NCBI RefSeq assembly: GCF_003610915.1
Contig: NZ_NSDJ01000001.1
Span: forward strand, 4,092,001-4,156,000
DNA from: Rahnella variigena
GTDB taxonomy: Bacteria; Pseudomonadota; Gammaproteobacteria; Enterobacterales; Enterobacteriaceae
Length of the DNA stretch: 64,000 nt
Direction: 5' to 3'
The notes beneath the pieces are model-generated. The model was not told where the DNA came from, ran no database searches, and was given only the letters and a program-made list of their open reading frames with translations. Shown here piece by piece: positions 22,448 through 30,150 of the stretch. Position 1 is the first letter of the stretch. Every line of letters begins with the position of its first letter. The translations under genes and the position numbers were made by a program.

Positions 22448-24351
22448 TGACGACTCTATTTACCGGTGAACCGGCGTCGTTACTGGCGCTGGCGCTGCTG
22501 ATTTGGGTGCTGAGCGGCCTTGGTGGCTGGCTTCTGGCGTCCATGACGAAAATCAGCAGCCTGATTTTTGGCGCAGGCGGGATGGCAGCGGCGCTGTGCG
22601 TTATCGCGGCGGCGTTACAGATTTTACAGGGCGGTGTGGCGGTTCAGGCCGTGCTGCCGGTGGTGCCTTTTCACGCTGAACTGACTGCGCTGAATGCCTT
22701 AATCCTGCTGGCGATGTCCGTCACCGCGCTGATGTGCAGCCTGTATGCCTGTGCGTGGCTGGCGAATGTGAGATCCCCTAAGCGCGCCCGCACCGGTCTG
22801 ATGTGCAATCTGCTGATGGCCGCACTGACAGCGGCGGCGATGTCGGCCAGTGCCGTGGAACTGATCCTGATGATGGAACTGGCTGCCCTGTGCGCCTATT
22901 TCATGATTGTTCAGGCCGACGATGTGAAAAGCCGCCGTGCCGGTCTGAATCAGTTTTTATCCGGCCGCCTCGGCACACTGTGTCTGATCCTGGCCTTCGC
23001 CCTGCTGCATCACGCCAGCGGCAGCGTCAATTTTGAGGTGCTGCGCCATGCGGCGTTCACGCCGGGCATTAAATCGGTGACCTTCCTGCTGGCGCTGGCC
23101 GGTTTCGGGCTGTACGCCGGGATTATCCCGCTACACGCCTGGGTGCCGCAGTCGCATTCCAGCGCGCCTGCTCACGCCGCCGCCCTGTTCTCTTCTGCCC
23201 TGATGAAAATCGGCATTATCGGCATCGTAAAAGTCGGTCTGGATCTGCTGGGCGCACCGCCACTCTGGTGGGGCCTGATGGTATTGCTTCTGGCAATCCT
23301 GACCGCGTTTATCGGCGGGTTGTATGCGCTGATGGAGCATGATATCCGCCGTCTGCTGGCCTATCACACGCTGGAAAACGTCGGGATTATTTTGCTCGGT
23401 ATTGGCGGGGCAATGACCGGCGTGGCGCTGAACCAGCCGGTGCTGGCTTCCCTTGCGCTGCTGGCGGGTCTGTTCCATCTGTTCAACCACGGACTGTTTA
23501 AAACGGCGCTGTTCCTCGGTGCCGGTGAAATTGAAATGCAGACCGGCATAAAGGACATGGAAAAACTCGGCGGTATCGCCCGTCTGATGCCGTGGACAGC
23601 GGCAGCGATGCTGATCGCATTAATGTCGATGGCCGCGCTGCCGCCGTTAAACGGTTTCGCCAGTGAATGGCTGCTGTACCAGTCGCTGTTCCAGCTGAGC
23701 AGCAGCCACGTCTTTATCGCCCGCCTGATGGGGCCGCTGCTGGCGGTCGGTCTGGCCCTGACCGGCGCGCTGGCGCTGATGTGTATTGCCAAAGTTTTTG
23801 GCGTCACGTTCCTGGGTACACCGCGCAGTCAGGCTGCCGCAGACGCCACACCGGCACCACGCGCCATGACGTTCAGCACCGTATTACTGGCGTTGTTGTG
23901 CGTGATTTCCGGCATAGCTTCCCCGTGGATTATTCCGCAATTCTCTGCTGTCGCCGCCTCCGTACTGAACACGCCGGTTCTGCTGGCTGCTCAGCATGGC
24001 GTGGCGTTCTCGCCGGCGTCTGCGGTGTCTGCCCCGATGGTGGCCATTTTGCTGCTGGGAATGCCGTTAGTGCCGTGGCTAATCGCCGCAGTTTTGCGCG
24101 GCGCGCGGCTGCCAAACCGTTCGCGTGGCGATGCCTGGGCCTGTGGTTACGCGCACTCCGCCGACATGGTGGTGACGGCGACCGGTTTCGCCCAGCCGCT
24201 GCGCGTGATGTTTGCCCCGCTTTACCGTCTGCGCAGCCATGCGACACCGGCGTCACTGGTTTCAGCCCTGCACCGTGGCTGGCTGGGGGCGTTCTGCCGT
24301 CGTCTGGCGTTCATCGAACTGGCCGTATTACTGGTCGTGGCTTTTGCCTGA
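22447..24351 (+). CDS. hycC: HycC, FHL membrane subunit (NuoL/MrpD-like)
   Basis: A 634-residue membrane protein with about 15 hydrophobic helices, slightly longer than E. coli HycC. It belongs to the antiporter-like subunits of complex I and membrane hydrogenases. Motifs include HAWVPQSHSSAPAHAAALFSSALMKIGIIG and LLAYHTLENVGIILLGIGG, with the lysine, histidine and glutamate residues expected along the channel axis. It anchors the hydrogenase arm and may take part in ion pumping, which is unproven. Translation is coupled to hycB. Confidence 0.93.
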   Translation: MTTLFTGEPASLLALALLIWVLSGLGGWLLASMTKISSLIFGAGGMAAALCVIAAALQILQGGVAVQAVLPVVPFHAELTALNALILLAMSVTALMCSLYACAWLANVRSPKRARTGLMCNLLMAALTAAAMSASAVELILMMELAALCAYFMIVQADDVKSRRAGLNQFLSGRLGTLCLILAFALLHHASGSVNFEVLRHAAFTPGIKSVTFLLALAGFGLYAGIIPLHAWVPQSHSSAPAHAAALFSSALMKIGIIGIVKVGLDLLGAPPLWWGLMVLLLAILTAFIGGLYALMEHDIRRLLAYHTLENVGIILLGIGGAMTGVALNQPVLASLALLAGLFHLFNHGLFKTALFLGAGEIEMQTGIKDMEKLGGIARLMPWTAAAMLIALMSMAALPPLNGFASEWLLYQSLFQLSSSHVFIARLMGPLLAVGLALTGALALMCIAKVFGVTFLGTPRSQAAADATPAPRAMTFSTVLLALLCVISGIASPWIIPQFSAVAASVLNTPVLLAAQHGVAFSPASAVSAPMVAILLLGMPLVPWLIAAVLRGARLPNRSRGDAWACGYAHSADMVVTATGFAQPLRVMFAPLYRLRSHATPASLVSALHRGWLGAFCRRLAFIELAVLLVVAFA

Positions 24352-24361
24352 GGAACTGACT

Positions 24362-25315
24362 ATGAACTTTCCTTCCCTGCTGGCCGGTTCGCTGTGGCCG
24401 CTGGCGCTGATTCAGGCGGCGGCATTGCTGGCTGTCGCTCCGTTATTTGCCGGATTCAGCCGCGTGATGCGTGCGCGGATGCACAACCGGCGCGGACCCG
24501 GCGTATTACAGGAATACCGTGATATCGCCAAATTACTCCGGCGACAGAGTGTCGCGCCCGCGGCGGCAGGCATGGCGTTTCGCAGTATGCCGTATCTGCT
24601 GACCGGCGGTTTACTGGTCATCGCCACTGCCCTGCCTGTGGTGACGCTGACATCGCCGATGGGCGCGGCGGGTGATCTGATCACCGTTATCTATCTGTTT
24701 GCGGTAGTGCGTTTTGTGTTTGCCATCGCCGGACTCGACACCGGCAGCACTTTCACCGGCATAGGCGCCAGCCGTGAAGCGGTACTCGGCGTTTTGGTTG
24801 AGCCCATTTTGCTGCTCGGCCTTTGGGTGGCGGCGCTGGTCGCCGGTTCCACATCACTCGGCGCGATTGCGGCGCGGGTACTGCACTGGCCGGTTTCCTC
24901 GTCATTAACCCTGATTCTGGCCGGTCTGGCCTGTGCGTTCGCCACTTATATCGAAATGGGCAAGCTGCCGTTTGATATGGCCGAAGCCGAGCAGGAGTTA
25001 CAGGAAGGTCCGCTGACCGAATATTCCGGCGCAGCGTTAGGCGTGGTGAAAATCGGCATCAGCCTGAAACAGCTGGTGGTGTTGCAACTGTTTCTCGGCC
25101 TGTTCTTTCCGTTTGGACTGGCAGAACACATTACGCCGCTGACGCTGCTGATCGCCGTGGTGTTGTGTCTGCTGAAACTGCTGATCGCGGTGTTTGTGGT
25201 CGCGCTTATCGAAAACAGCGTCGCCCGTCTGCGCTTTCTTAAAACCTCCCGCACTACCTGGGCGGGATTCGGTCTGGCGTTTCTGGCGCTGGTTTCCTGG
25301 CTGGTCGCAGGCTGA
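24362..25315 (+). CDS. hycD: HycD, FHL membrane subunit (NuoH-like)
   Basis: A 317-residue membrane protein with about eight helices, homologous to complex I NuoH. The N-terminal loop ARMHNRRGPGVLQEYRDIAKLLRR and the conserved ELQEGPLTEYSG segment (about residues 218-229) are diagnostic. It connects the soluble HycE/HycG arm to the membrane. The ATG at 24362 lies 10 bases after hycC, with GAGGA upstream. Confidence 0.94.
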   Translation: MNFPSLLAGSLWPLALIQAAALLAVAPLFAGFSRVMRARMHNRRGPGVLQEYRDIAKLLRRQSVAPAAAGMAFRSMPYLLTGGLLVIATALPVVTLTSPMGAAGDLITVIYLFAVVRFVFAIAGLDTGSTFTGIGASREAVLGVLVEPILLLGLWVAALVAGSTSLGAIAARVLHWPVSSSLTLILAGLACAFATYIEMGKLPFDMAEAEQELQEGPLTEYSGAALGVVKIGISLKQLVVLQLFLGLFFPFGLAEHITPLTLLIAVVLCLLKLLIAVFVVALIENSVARLRFLKTSRTTWAGFGLAFLALVSWLVAG

Positions 25316-25359
25316 CCTGACATTTTTCTTGTCCCGCTGCGGCGGGAAGAGGCTTTGCA

Positions 25360-27084
25360 ATGAGTGAGTTCAACACCGCATTAAATCAAAACCCGGTCGG
25401 CAAAGAGTATCTGGCTGCGCTGGCAAAACAGTTTCCGTCGGCGATTCTGGGCAGCGAATGGCAGACCGATACGCAGGCGACCGTCACCATCAGGCTGAAC
25501 TGGCTGCCGGAAGTGGTCGAATGGCTGTATTACCAGCAGGGCGGCTGGCTTTCCGTACTGTTCGGTAACGACGAACGCACGCTGTGCGGCAACTACGCGC
25601 TGTATTACGTGCTGTCGATGGAGAAAGGCGTGAAGTGCTGGATAACCGTGCGCGCCGAGGTGGATCCGATTTCACTGGAATTCCCGTCCGTGACACCGCG
25701 CGTACCGGCGGCGGTCTGGGGTGAGCGTGAAGTGCGTGATATGTATGGTTTGCGTCCGGTAGGGCTGCCGGACGAACGCCGTCTGGTGTTGCCGGATGAC
25801 TGGCCTGACGATTTATATCCGCTGCGCAAAGACGCGATGGATTACCGCCAGCGCCCAGCACCTACCACGGATGAAGAAACCTATCCGTTTATTTCTGAGG
25901 CCAAAGAGGGCAGCAAAATTGTGCCAATTGGCCCGCTGCACGTCACTTCTGACGAACCCGGACACTTTCGTCTGTTTGTCGATGGCGAAGACATTATCGA
26001 CGCGGATTACCGATTGTTCTATGTGCATCGCGGCATGGAAAAACTGGCCGAAACCCGCATGGGCTATAACGAAGTGACGTTCCTGTCTGACCGCGTGTGC
26101 GGCATCTGCGGCTTTACTCACAGCGTGGCCTATACCTCGTCGGTCGAAAACGCGATGGGGATTGTGGTGCCGGAACGCGCCCAGATGATCCGCTCCATTT
26201 TGCTGGAAGTAGAACGCCTGCACAGCCATTTACTGAACCTCGGGCTGGCCTGTCACTTTGTCGGTTTTGACTCCGGTTTCATGCAGTTTTTCCGCATTCG
26301 TGAGCAGTCGATGAAGATGGCGGAAATCCTGACCGGTGCGCGTAAAACCTACGGTATGAACCTGATCGGCGGCATCCGTCGCGACATCTTAAAAGACGAC
26401 ATGATTGCCACGATTGCGCTGGCGGGCGGCATGCGCCGTGACCTGAATGAGCTGGTGGATATTCTGCTGAGTACCGCCAATACCGAACAACGCAGCATGG
26501 GCGTTGGCATTCTGGATCCACAGGTGGCGCGCGATTTCAGCAACGTCGGCCCGATGGTGCGCGGCAGCGGTCACCGCCGCGACATGCGACAGGATCACCC
26601 TTACGCCGGTTACGCCAAACTGCCGTTTGAACTGTACAGCGAAACCGGTAACGACGTTTATTCCCGCCTGAAAGTGCGCATTCACGAAGTCTTTAACTCC
26701 CTGAATATGATCGAGTTTGGCCTGCAAAGCCTGCCCGGCGGCCCGCTGGCGGTAGAAGGCTTTAATTATATTCCGCACCGTTTCGCGCTCGGTTTTGCCG
26801 AAGCGCCACGCGGTGACGACATTCACTGGAGCATGACCGGTGACAATCAGAAGCTGTTCCGCTGGCGCTGCCGTGCGGCGACCTACGCCAACTGGCCGAC
26901 GCTGCGCTATATGTTGCGCGGCAATACCGTCTCCGACGCACCGCTGATTATCGGCAGTCTCGACCCTTGCTATTCCTGCACCGACCGCATGACGGTGGTC
27001 GATGTACGCAAGAAAACGTCCATCGTCGTGCCCTACAAAGAAATCGAACGTTACGGCATCGAACGCAAAAATTCGCCGCTTTAA
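25360..27084 (+). CDS. hycE: HycE, large catalytic subunit of [NiFe]-hydrogenase-3
   Basis: A 574-residue protein. The N-terminal part (about residues 1-165) is a NuoC-like domain, and the rest is the NuoD/[NiFe] large subunit. The nickel ligands are in RVCGICGFTHS (near residue 245) and DPCYSCTDR (near residue 535). HycI removes the tail after that Arg, leaving MTVVDVRKK... as the extension to be cleaved. It forms H2 from electrons delivered through HycB, HycF and HycG. Full length compared with E. coli. Confidence 0.96.
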   Translation: MSEFNTALNQNPVGKEYLAALAKQFPSAILGSEWQTDTQATVTIRLNWLPEVVEWLYYQQGGWLSVLFGNDERTLCGNYALYYVLSMEKGVKCWITVRAEVDPISLEFPSVTPRVPAAVWGEREVRDMYGLRPVGLPDERRLVLPDDWPDDLYPLRKDAMDYRQRPAPTTDEETYPFISEAKEGSKIVPIGPLHVTSDEPGHFRLFVDGEDIIDADYRLFYVHRGMEKLAETRMGYNEVTFLSDRVCGICGFTHSVAYTSSVENAMGIVVPERAQMIRSILLEVERLHSHLLNLGLACHFVGFDSGFMQFFRIREQSMKMAEILTGARKTYGMNLIGGIRRDILKDDMIATIALAGGMRRDLNELVDILLSTANTEQRSMGVGILDPQVARDFSNVGPMVRGSGHRRDMRQDHPYAGYAKLPFELYSETGNDVYSRLKVRIHEVFNSLNMIEFGLQSLPGGPLAVEGFNYIPHRFALGFAEAPRGDDIHWSMTGDNQKLFRWRCRAATYANWPTLRYMLRGNTVSDAPLIIGSLDPCYSCTDRMTVVDVRKKTSIVVPYKEIERYGIERKNSPL

Positions 27085-27099
27085 GGAGCCGCTCAAATC

Positions 27100-27654
27100 A
27101 TGCTGAAACTGATTAAAAAAGTGCTCAAAACCGGCACGGCAACGGTGGGATATCCGTTCGAACCGCTGGATTTAGCGCCCAATTTTCGTGGTAAGCCGCA
27201 ATACACCGCGCAACAGTGCATCGCCTGCGGCGCCTGCGCCAATGCCTGTCCGTCGAACGCGCTGACCATGACCACGGCAGAAGACGGCGAAACGATCCGC
27301 TGGCAGCTGTTTTTAGGGCGCTGTATTTTCTGCGCCCGCTGCGAGGAAGTCTGCCCGACGGCGGCGATCAAATTGTCTCAGGAGTTCGAACTGGCGGTCT
27401 GGCGCAAAGAAGACCTGTATGAAACCGCAGATTTCCCTGTCTGCCATTGCCGGGAATGCGGCAAACCTTACGCCGTCCAAAAAGAAATCGACTTTGCGCT
27501 CAGTCTGTTACAGGAAAGCGCCGCGCTGAGCGACCGGCAGACAGACGATCGCCGCCTGCAGTATGAAACCTGTCCGGCGTGCAAAAAAATGCACGGTCTC
27601 TCTTCCAGCGACCGCATTGATATTGGCCGCCATATGACTACGGAGGCCCGCTGA
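27100..27654 (+). CDS. hycF: HycF, FHL ferredoxin-like subunit (NuoI-like)
   Basis: A 184-residue iron-sulphur protein. Two [4Fe-4S] motifs ([12 protein letters not shown] near residue 40, [12 protein letters not shown] near residue 75) relate it to NuoI. A C-terminal pair of CxxC motifs ([10 protein letters not shown] and CPACKKMH) may bind a zinc ion. It links HycB to HycG. The last codon overlaps the hycG start. Confidence 0.94.
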   Translation: MLKLIKKVLKTGTATVGYPFEPLDLAPNFRGKPQYTAQQCIACGACANACPSNALTMTTAEDGETIRWQLFLGRCIFCARCEEVCPTAAIKLSQEFELAVWRKEDLYETADFPVCHCRECGKPYAVQKEIDFALSLLQESAALSDRQTDDRRLQYETCPACKKMHGLSSSDRIDIGRHMTTEAR

Positions 27655-28451
27655 TGAGCCATAACCCGATTGCGCCGCGTGACGAGAATGGCCTGCCGGT
27701 GCCCGTTACGCTTGATGAAAGTATCGCCGCGCTGAAATCGACATTACTCAACAACATCCGCCGCTCCGCCTACGTTTATCGCGTGGACTGTGGCGGCTGT
27801 AACGGCTGTGAGATTGAGATTTTCGCTGCTATTTCGCCGCTTTTCGACGCCGAACGCTTTGGCATCAAAGTCGTTCCGTCGCCGCGCCACGCGGACATTT
27901 TACTGTTCACCGGTGCCGTCACCCGCGCCATGCGTATGCCCGCTTTGCGCGCCTGGGATTCCGCACCGGATCCGAAAATCTGTATTTCCTACGGCGCGTG
28001 CGGTAACAGCGGCGGTATTTTCCACGACCTTTATTGCGTCTGGGGCGGCACCGACAAAATCGTGCCCGTGGATGTTTACATTCCCGGCTGCCCGCCGACA
28101 CCGGCCGCCACCATTTACGGGTTCGCGATGGCGCTGGGTTTGCTGGATCAAAAAATCAAAGGCCAGCAGCACGACGTGGCCGCCGCAGAACCGGCTGCTT
28201 TATTGCATCCGGACTTGCCGCAGCCGCTGCGCGTGCTGCTGGATCGTGAAGCACGCCGGATGGCAGGCTACCGCTATGGTCGCCAGATAGCCGATCAGTT
28301 TATCGAACTCGTCGCTGCCCCCGGTTTACAGCCGGTGGAACAGCGCGTTGCGACTTATCTGGCGGAACAGGGTGACCTGCGTCTGAGCGAAATCGTCGGC
28401 AATCTGCAACACATTTATCAGCAGGTGCTGCGTGGCGAGGTGCGTATGTGA
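27654..28451 (+). CDS. hycG: HycG, small subunit of hydrogenase-3 (NuoB-like)
   Basis: A 265-residue protein. It carries the single proximal [4Fe-4S] cluster next to the NiFe site. The ligand pattern is [14 protein letters not shown], then [14 protein letters not shown] and [13 protein letters not shown]. The C-terminal 90 residues extend beyond the NuoB core, as in E. coli HycG. The stop codon overlaps the hycH start (TGATG). Confidence 0.95.
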   Translation: MSHNPIAPRDENGLPVPVTLDESIAALKSTLLNNIRRSAYVYRVDCGGCNGCEIEIFAAISPLFDAERFGIKVVPSPRHADILLFTGAVTRAMRMPALRAWDSAPDPKICISYGACGNSGGIFHDLYCVWGGTDKIVPVDVYIPGCPPTPAATIYGFAMALGLLDQKIKGQQHDVAAAEPAALLHPDLPQPLRVLLDREARRMAGYRYGRQIADQFIELVAAPGLQPVEQRVATYLAEQGDLRLSEIVGNLQHIYQQVLRGEVRM

Positions 28452-28930
28452 TGACTTCCGTCAACGACCAGCGCTACGCGCGCCATCAGCCTTATGCCGG
28501 TCATACGCCCGACAAAAACAAAGTGGTTTTCTATTCGCTGAGCAGCAAGTTCGTCGATGAGAAAAGCGCACAGAAACGCAGCTCGCAGAAAGCGCAGGAA
28601 GTGATTTATTACAGCCTGGCTATCGGCCATCACCTCGGGGTGATCGACTGTCTGCAATCGCGCCTCGAATGCCCGCTCGACGGCTATCTGGGCTGGATTA
28701 ACTGCCTGGCGGAAAACAGCGAAGCGCGCCGCAAACTGGCCGGTGTCCAGCGTTTTGGCGAGATCAATATCGACAGCAGCCACACGCATTTGCTGGCACT
28801 GGCGCTGCGCGATGCGCGTCCGCAGATGAATGCCGAACAGCAAGTCTGGAGCGATCAGCTTATCGCCCTGCTCTCGCAAATTGAACACGACCCCGCCATG
28901 TACCTGATGGTCAGGAGATACGATGCCTGA
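28451..28930 (+). CDS. hycH: HycH, FHL maturation accessory protein
   Basis: About 159 residues. It matches HycH (KVVFYSLSSKFVDEKSA; EVIYYSLAIGHHLGVIDCL). HycH is needed for maturation of hydrogenase-3 and probably acts on HycE, but it is not part of the final complex. The ATG at 28451 shares a base with the hycG stop (TGATG); a GTG at 28448 is less likely. It overlaps hycI by 8 bases. Confidence 0.92.
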   Translation: MTSVNDQRYARHQPYAGHTPDKNKVVFYSLSSKFVDEKSAQKRSSQKAQEVIYYSLAIGHHLGVIDCLQSRLECPLDGYLGWINCLAENSEARRKLAGVQRFGEINIDSSHTHLLALALRDARPQMNAEQQVWSDQLIALLSQIEHDPAMYLMVRRYDA

Positions 28931-29414
28931 TTACCCTGAGAATCTCCCCCGCTACGCACTGTTGTGCGTGGGCAACAGCATGATGGGCGACGATGGCGCA
29001 GGCCCCCGTCTGGCTGAACTGTGCGCGGAAAAACCGCTGCCCGGCTGGACAGTGGTGGACGGCGGTGCCGCACCCGAAAACGACATCGGCTTTTTACGCG
29101 AACTGTGTCCGCAGCATCTGGTGATTGCCGACGCTACCGATATGGGGCTGGCTCCCGGCGAAATGCGCATTATCGCCGAGGAAGATATCGCCGACATGTT
29201 CATGATGACCACCCACAATCTGCCGCTGACTTTTCTCATGCAGCAACTGCGTGAGGATATCCCGCAGATCACGTTTGTCGGCATTCAGCCAGACGTTGTC
29301 GCGTTTTATTACCCGATGAGCACCGCCGTGGAACAGGCGGTCAGACGCCTGCATCAGTTGTTACCGCGACTGGAAACCGGTCTGGGGATCGCCCCTTTTA
29401 CTGTTTCGACATAA
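28923..29414 (+). CDS. hycI: HycI, HycE maturation endopeptidase
   Basis: A 163-residue protease of the HycI/HoxM family that cuts the C-terminal extension of HycE after nickel insertion. The nickel-sensing acidic residues lie in GNSMMGDDGAGPRLAEL (about residues 17-33) and VIADATDMG (about residues 67-75), with a His in MTTHNLPLT. It is the last gene of the hyc operon, and no terminator is seen before hydN. Confidence 0.94.
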   Translation: MPDYPENLPRYALLCVGNSMMGDDGAGPRLAELCAEKPLPGWTVVDGGAAPENDIGFLRELCPQHLVIADATDMGLAPGEMRIIAEEDIADMFMMTTHNLPLTFLMQQLREDIPQITFVGIQPDVVAFYYPMSTAVEQAVRRLHQLLPRLETGLGIAPFTVST

Positions 29415-29421
29415 CTGTCGA
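29406..29421. promoter_or_regulatory. Candidate FhlA palindrome upstream of hydN
   Basis: TCGACA-TAAC-TGTCGA, with perfect 6-bp arms, overlaps the hycI stop codon and lies about 105 bases upstream of the -24 element of the next sigma-54 promoter, a normal distance for an activator site. Confidence 0.55.
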
Positions 29422-29524
29422 TACGGTGACGACGCAGACATGACGTCAGGGGAAAATTTCGTCAGCGGCGCATCGGGTAAATTTAACCTGCTGAATTTAA
29501 TGATTAAAAATTAAGAACAGGAAC

Positions 29525-29539
29525 TGGCACGCTTTATGT
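29525..29539 (+). promoter_or_regulatory. Sigma-54 promoter of hydN-fdhF-hypF-nickel permease
   Basis: TGGCACGCTTTATGT is nearly identical to the hycA promoter but has GT rather than GC at -12, so it may be weaker. It is about 43 bases before hydN. Confidence 0.75.
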
Positions 29540-29581
29540 ATAGCCAGTATCTGAAACCAATGACTTAGGAATTAAATCATC

Positions 29582-30127
29582 ATGAACCGGTTCATCATCG
29601 CCGACCCTAAAAAATGCATCGGCTGCCGTACCTGTGAAATTGCCTGCGTGATGGCGCACAGCGATTCGCAGGATATCTCGCTGCTCAATGCCGAGACCTT
29701 CGCGCCACGTTTACATGTGATCAAAGGCGTTAATCTCAGCACTCCCGTCATGTGCCGTCAGTGCGAAGACGCACCCTGCGCCAATGTCTGCCCGAACGGC
29801 GCGATTGCCCGCACCGGCGACCACGTTCAGGTGATGCAGGAACGCTGCATCGGCTGCAAAACCTGCGTCGTCGCCTGCCCGTATGGCGCGATGGAAGTGG
29901 TCACAAAACCGATTTTCCGCCAGAACGGCGCGGCGATGGTCGCGACCTCCGATAAAGCCGAAGCACATAAATGCGACCTGTGCTATTTGCGCAGCGAAGG
30001 CCCGGCCTGCATGGAAATCTGCCCGACCAATGCGCTCTTCGCCATCGACCGCAACCAGTTACAGGAAATGAACGCAGAAAAACGCCGCCGCGCTGCGCTC
30101 GACAGCACTTCACCCTTGCTGTTTTAA
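29582..30127 (+). CDS. hydN: HydN, four-cluster ferredoxin linked to formate dehydrogenase H
   Basis: A 181-residue protein with four [4Fe-4S] motifs: CIGCRTCEIACV, CRQCEDAPCANVCP, CIGCKTCVVACP and CDLCYLRSEGPACMEICP. It is a HycB paralogue, thought to pass electrons between FdhF and its partners or to aid FdhF assembly. It opens the second FHL transcription unit, 23 bases ahead of fdhF. In E. coli hydN pairs with hypF and fdhF lies elsewhere; here all three are together. Confidence 0.93.
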   Translation: MNRFIIADPKKCIGCRTCEIACVMAHSDSQDISLLNAETFAPRLHVIKGVNLSTPVMCRQCEDAPCANVCPNGAIARTGDHVQVMQERCIGCKTCVVACPYGAMEVVTKPIFRQNGAAMVATSDKAEAHKCDLCYLRSEGPACMEICPTNALFAIDRNQLQEMNAEKRRRAALDSTSPLLF

Positions 30128-30150
30128 CCCCGGATAGAGGAAGTCATTCA

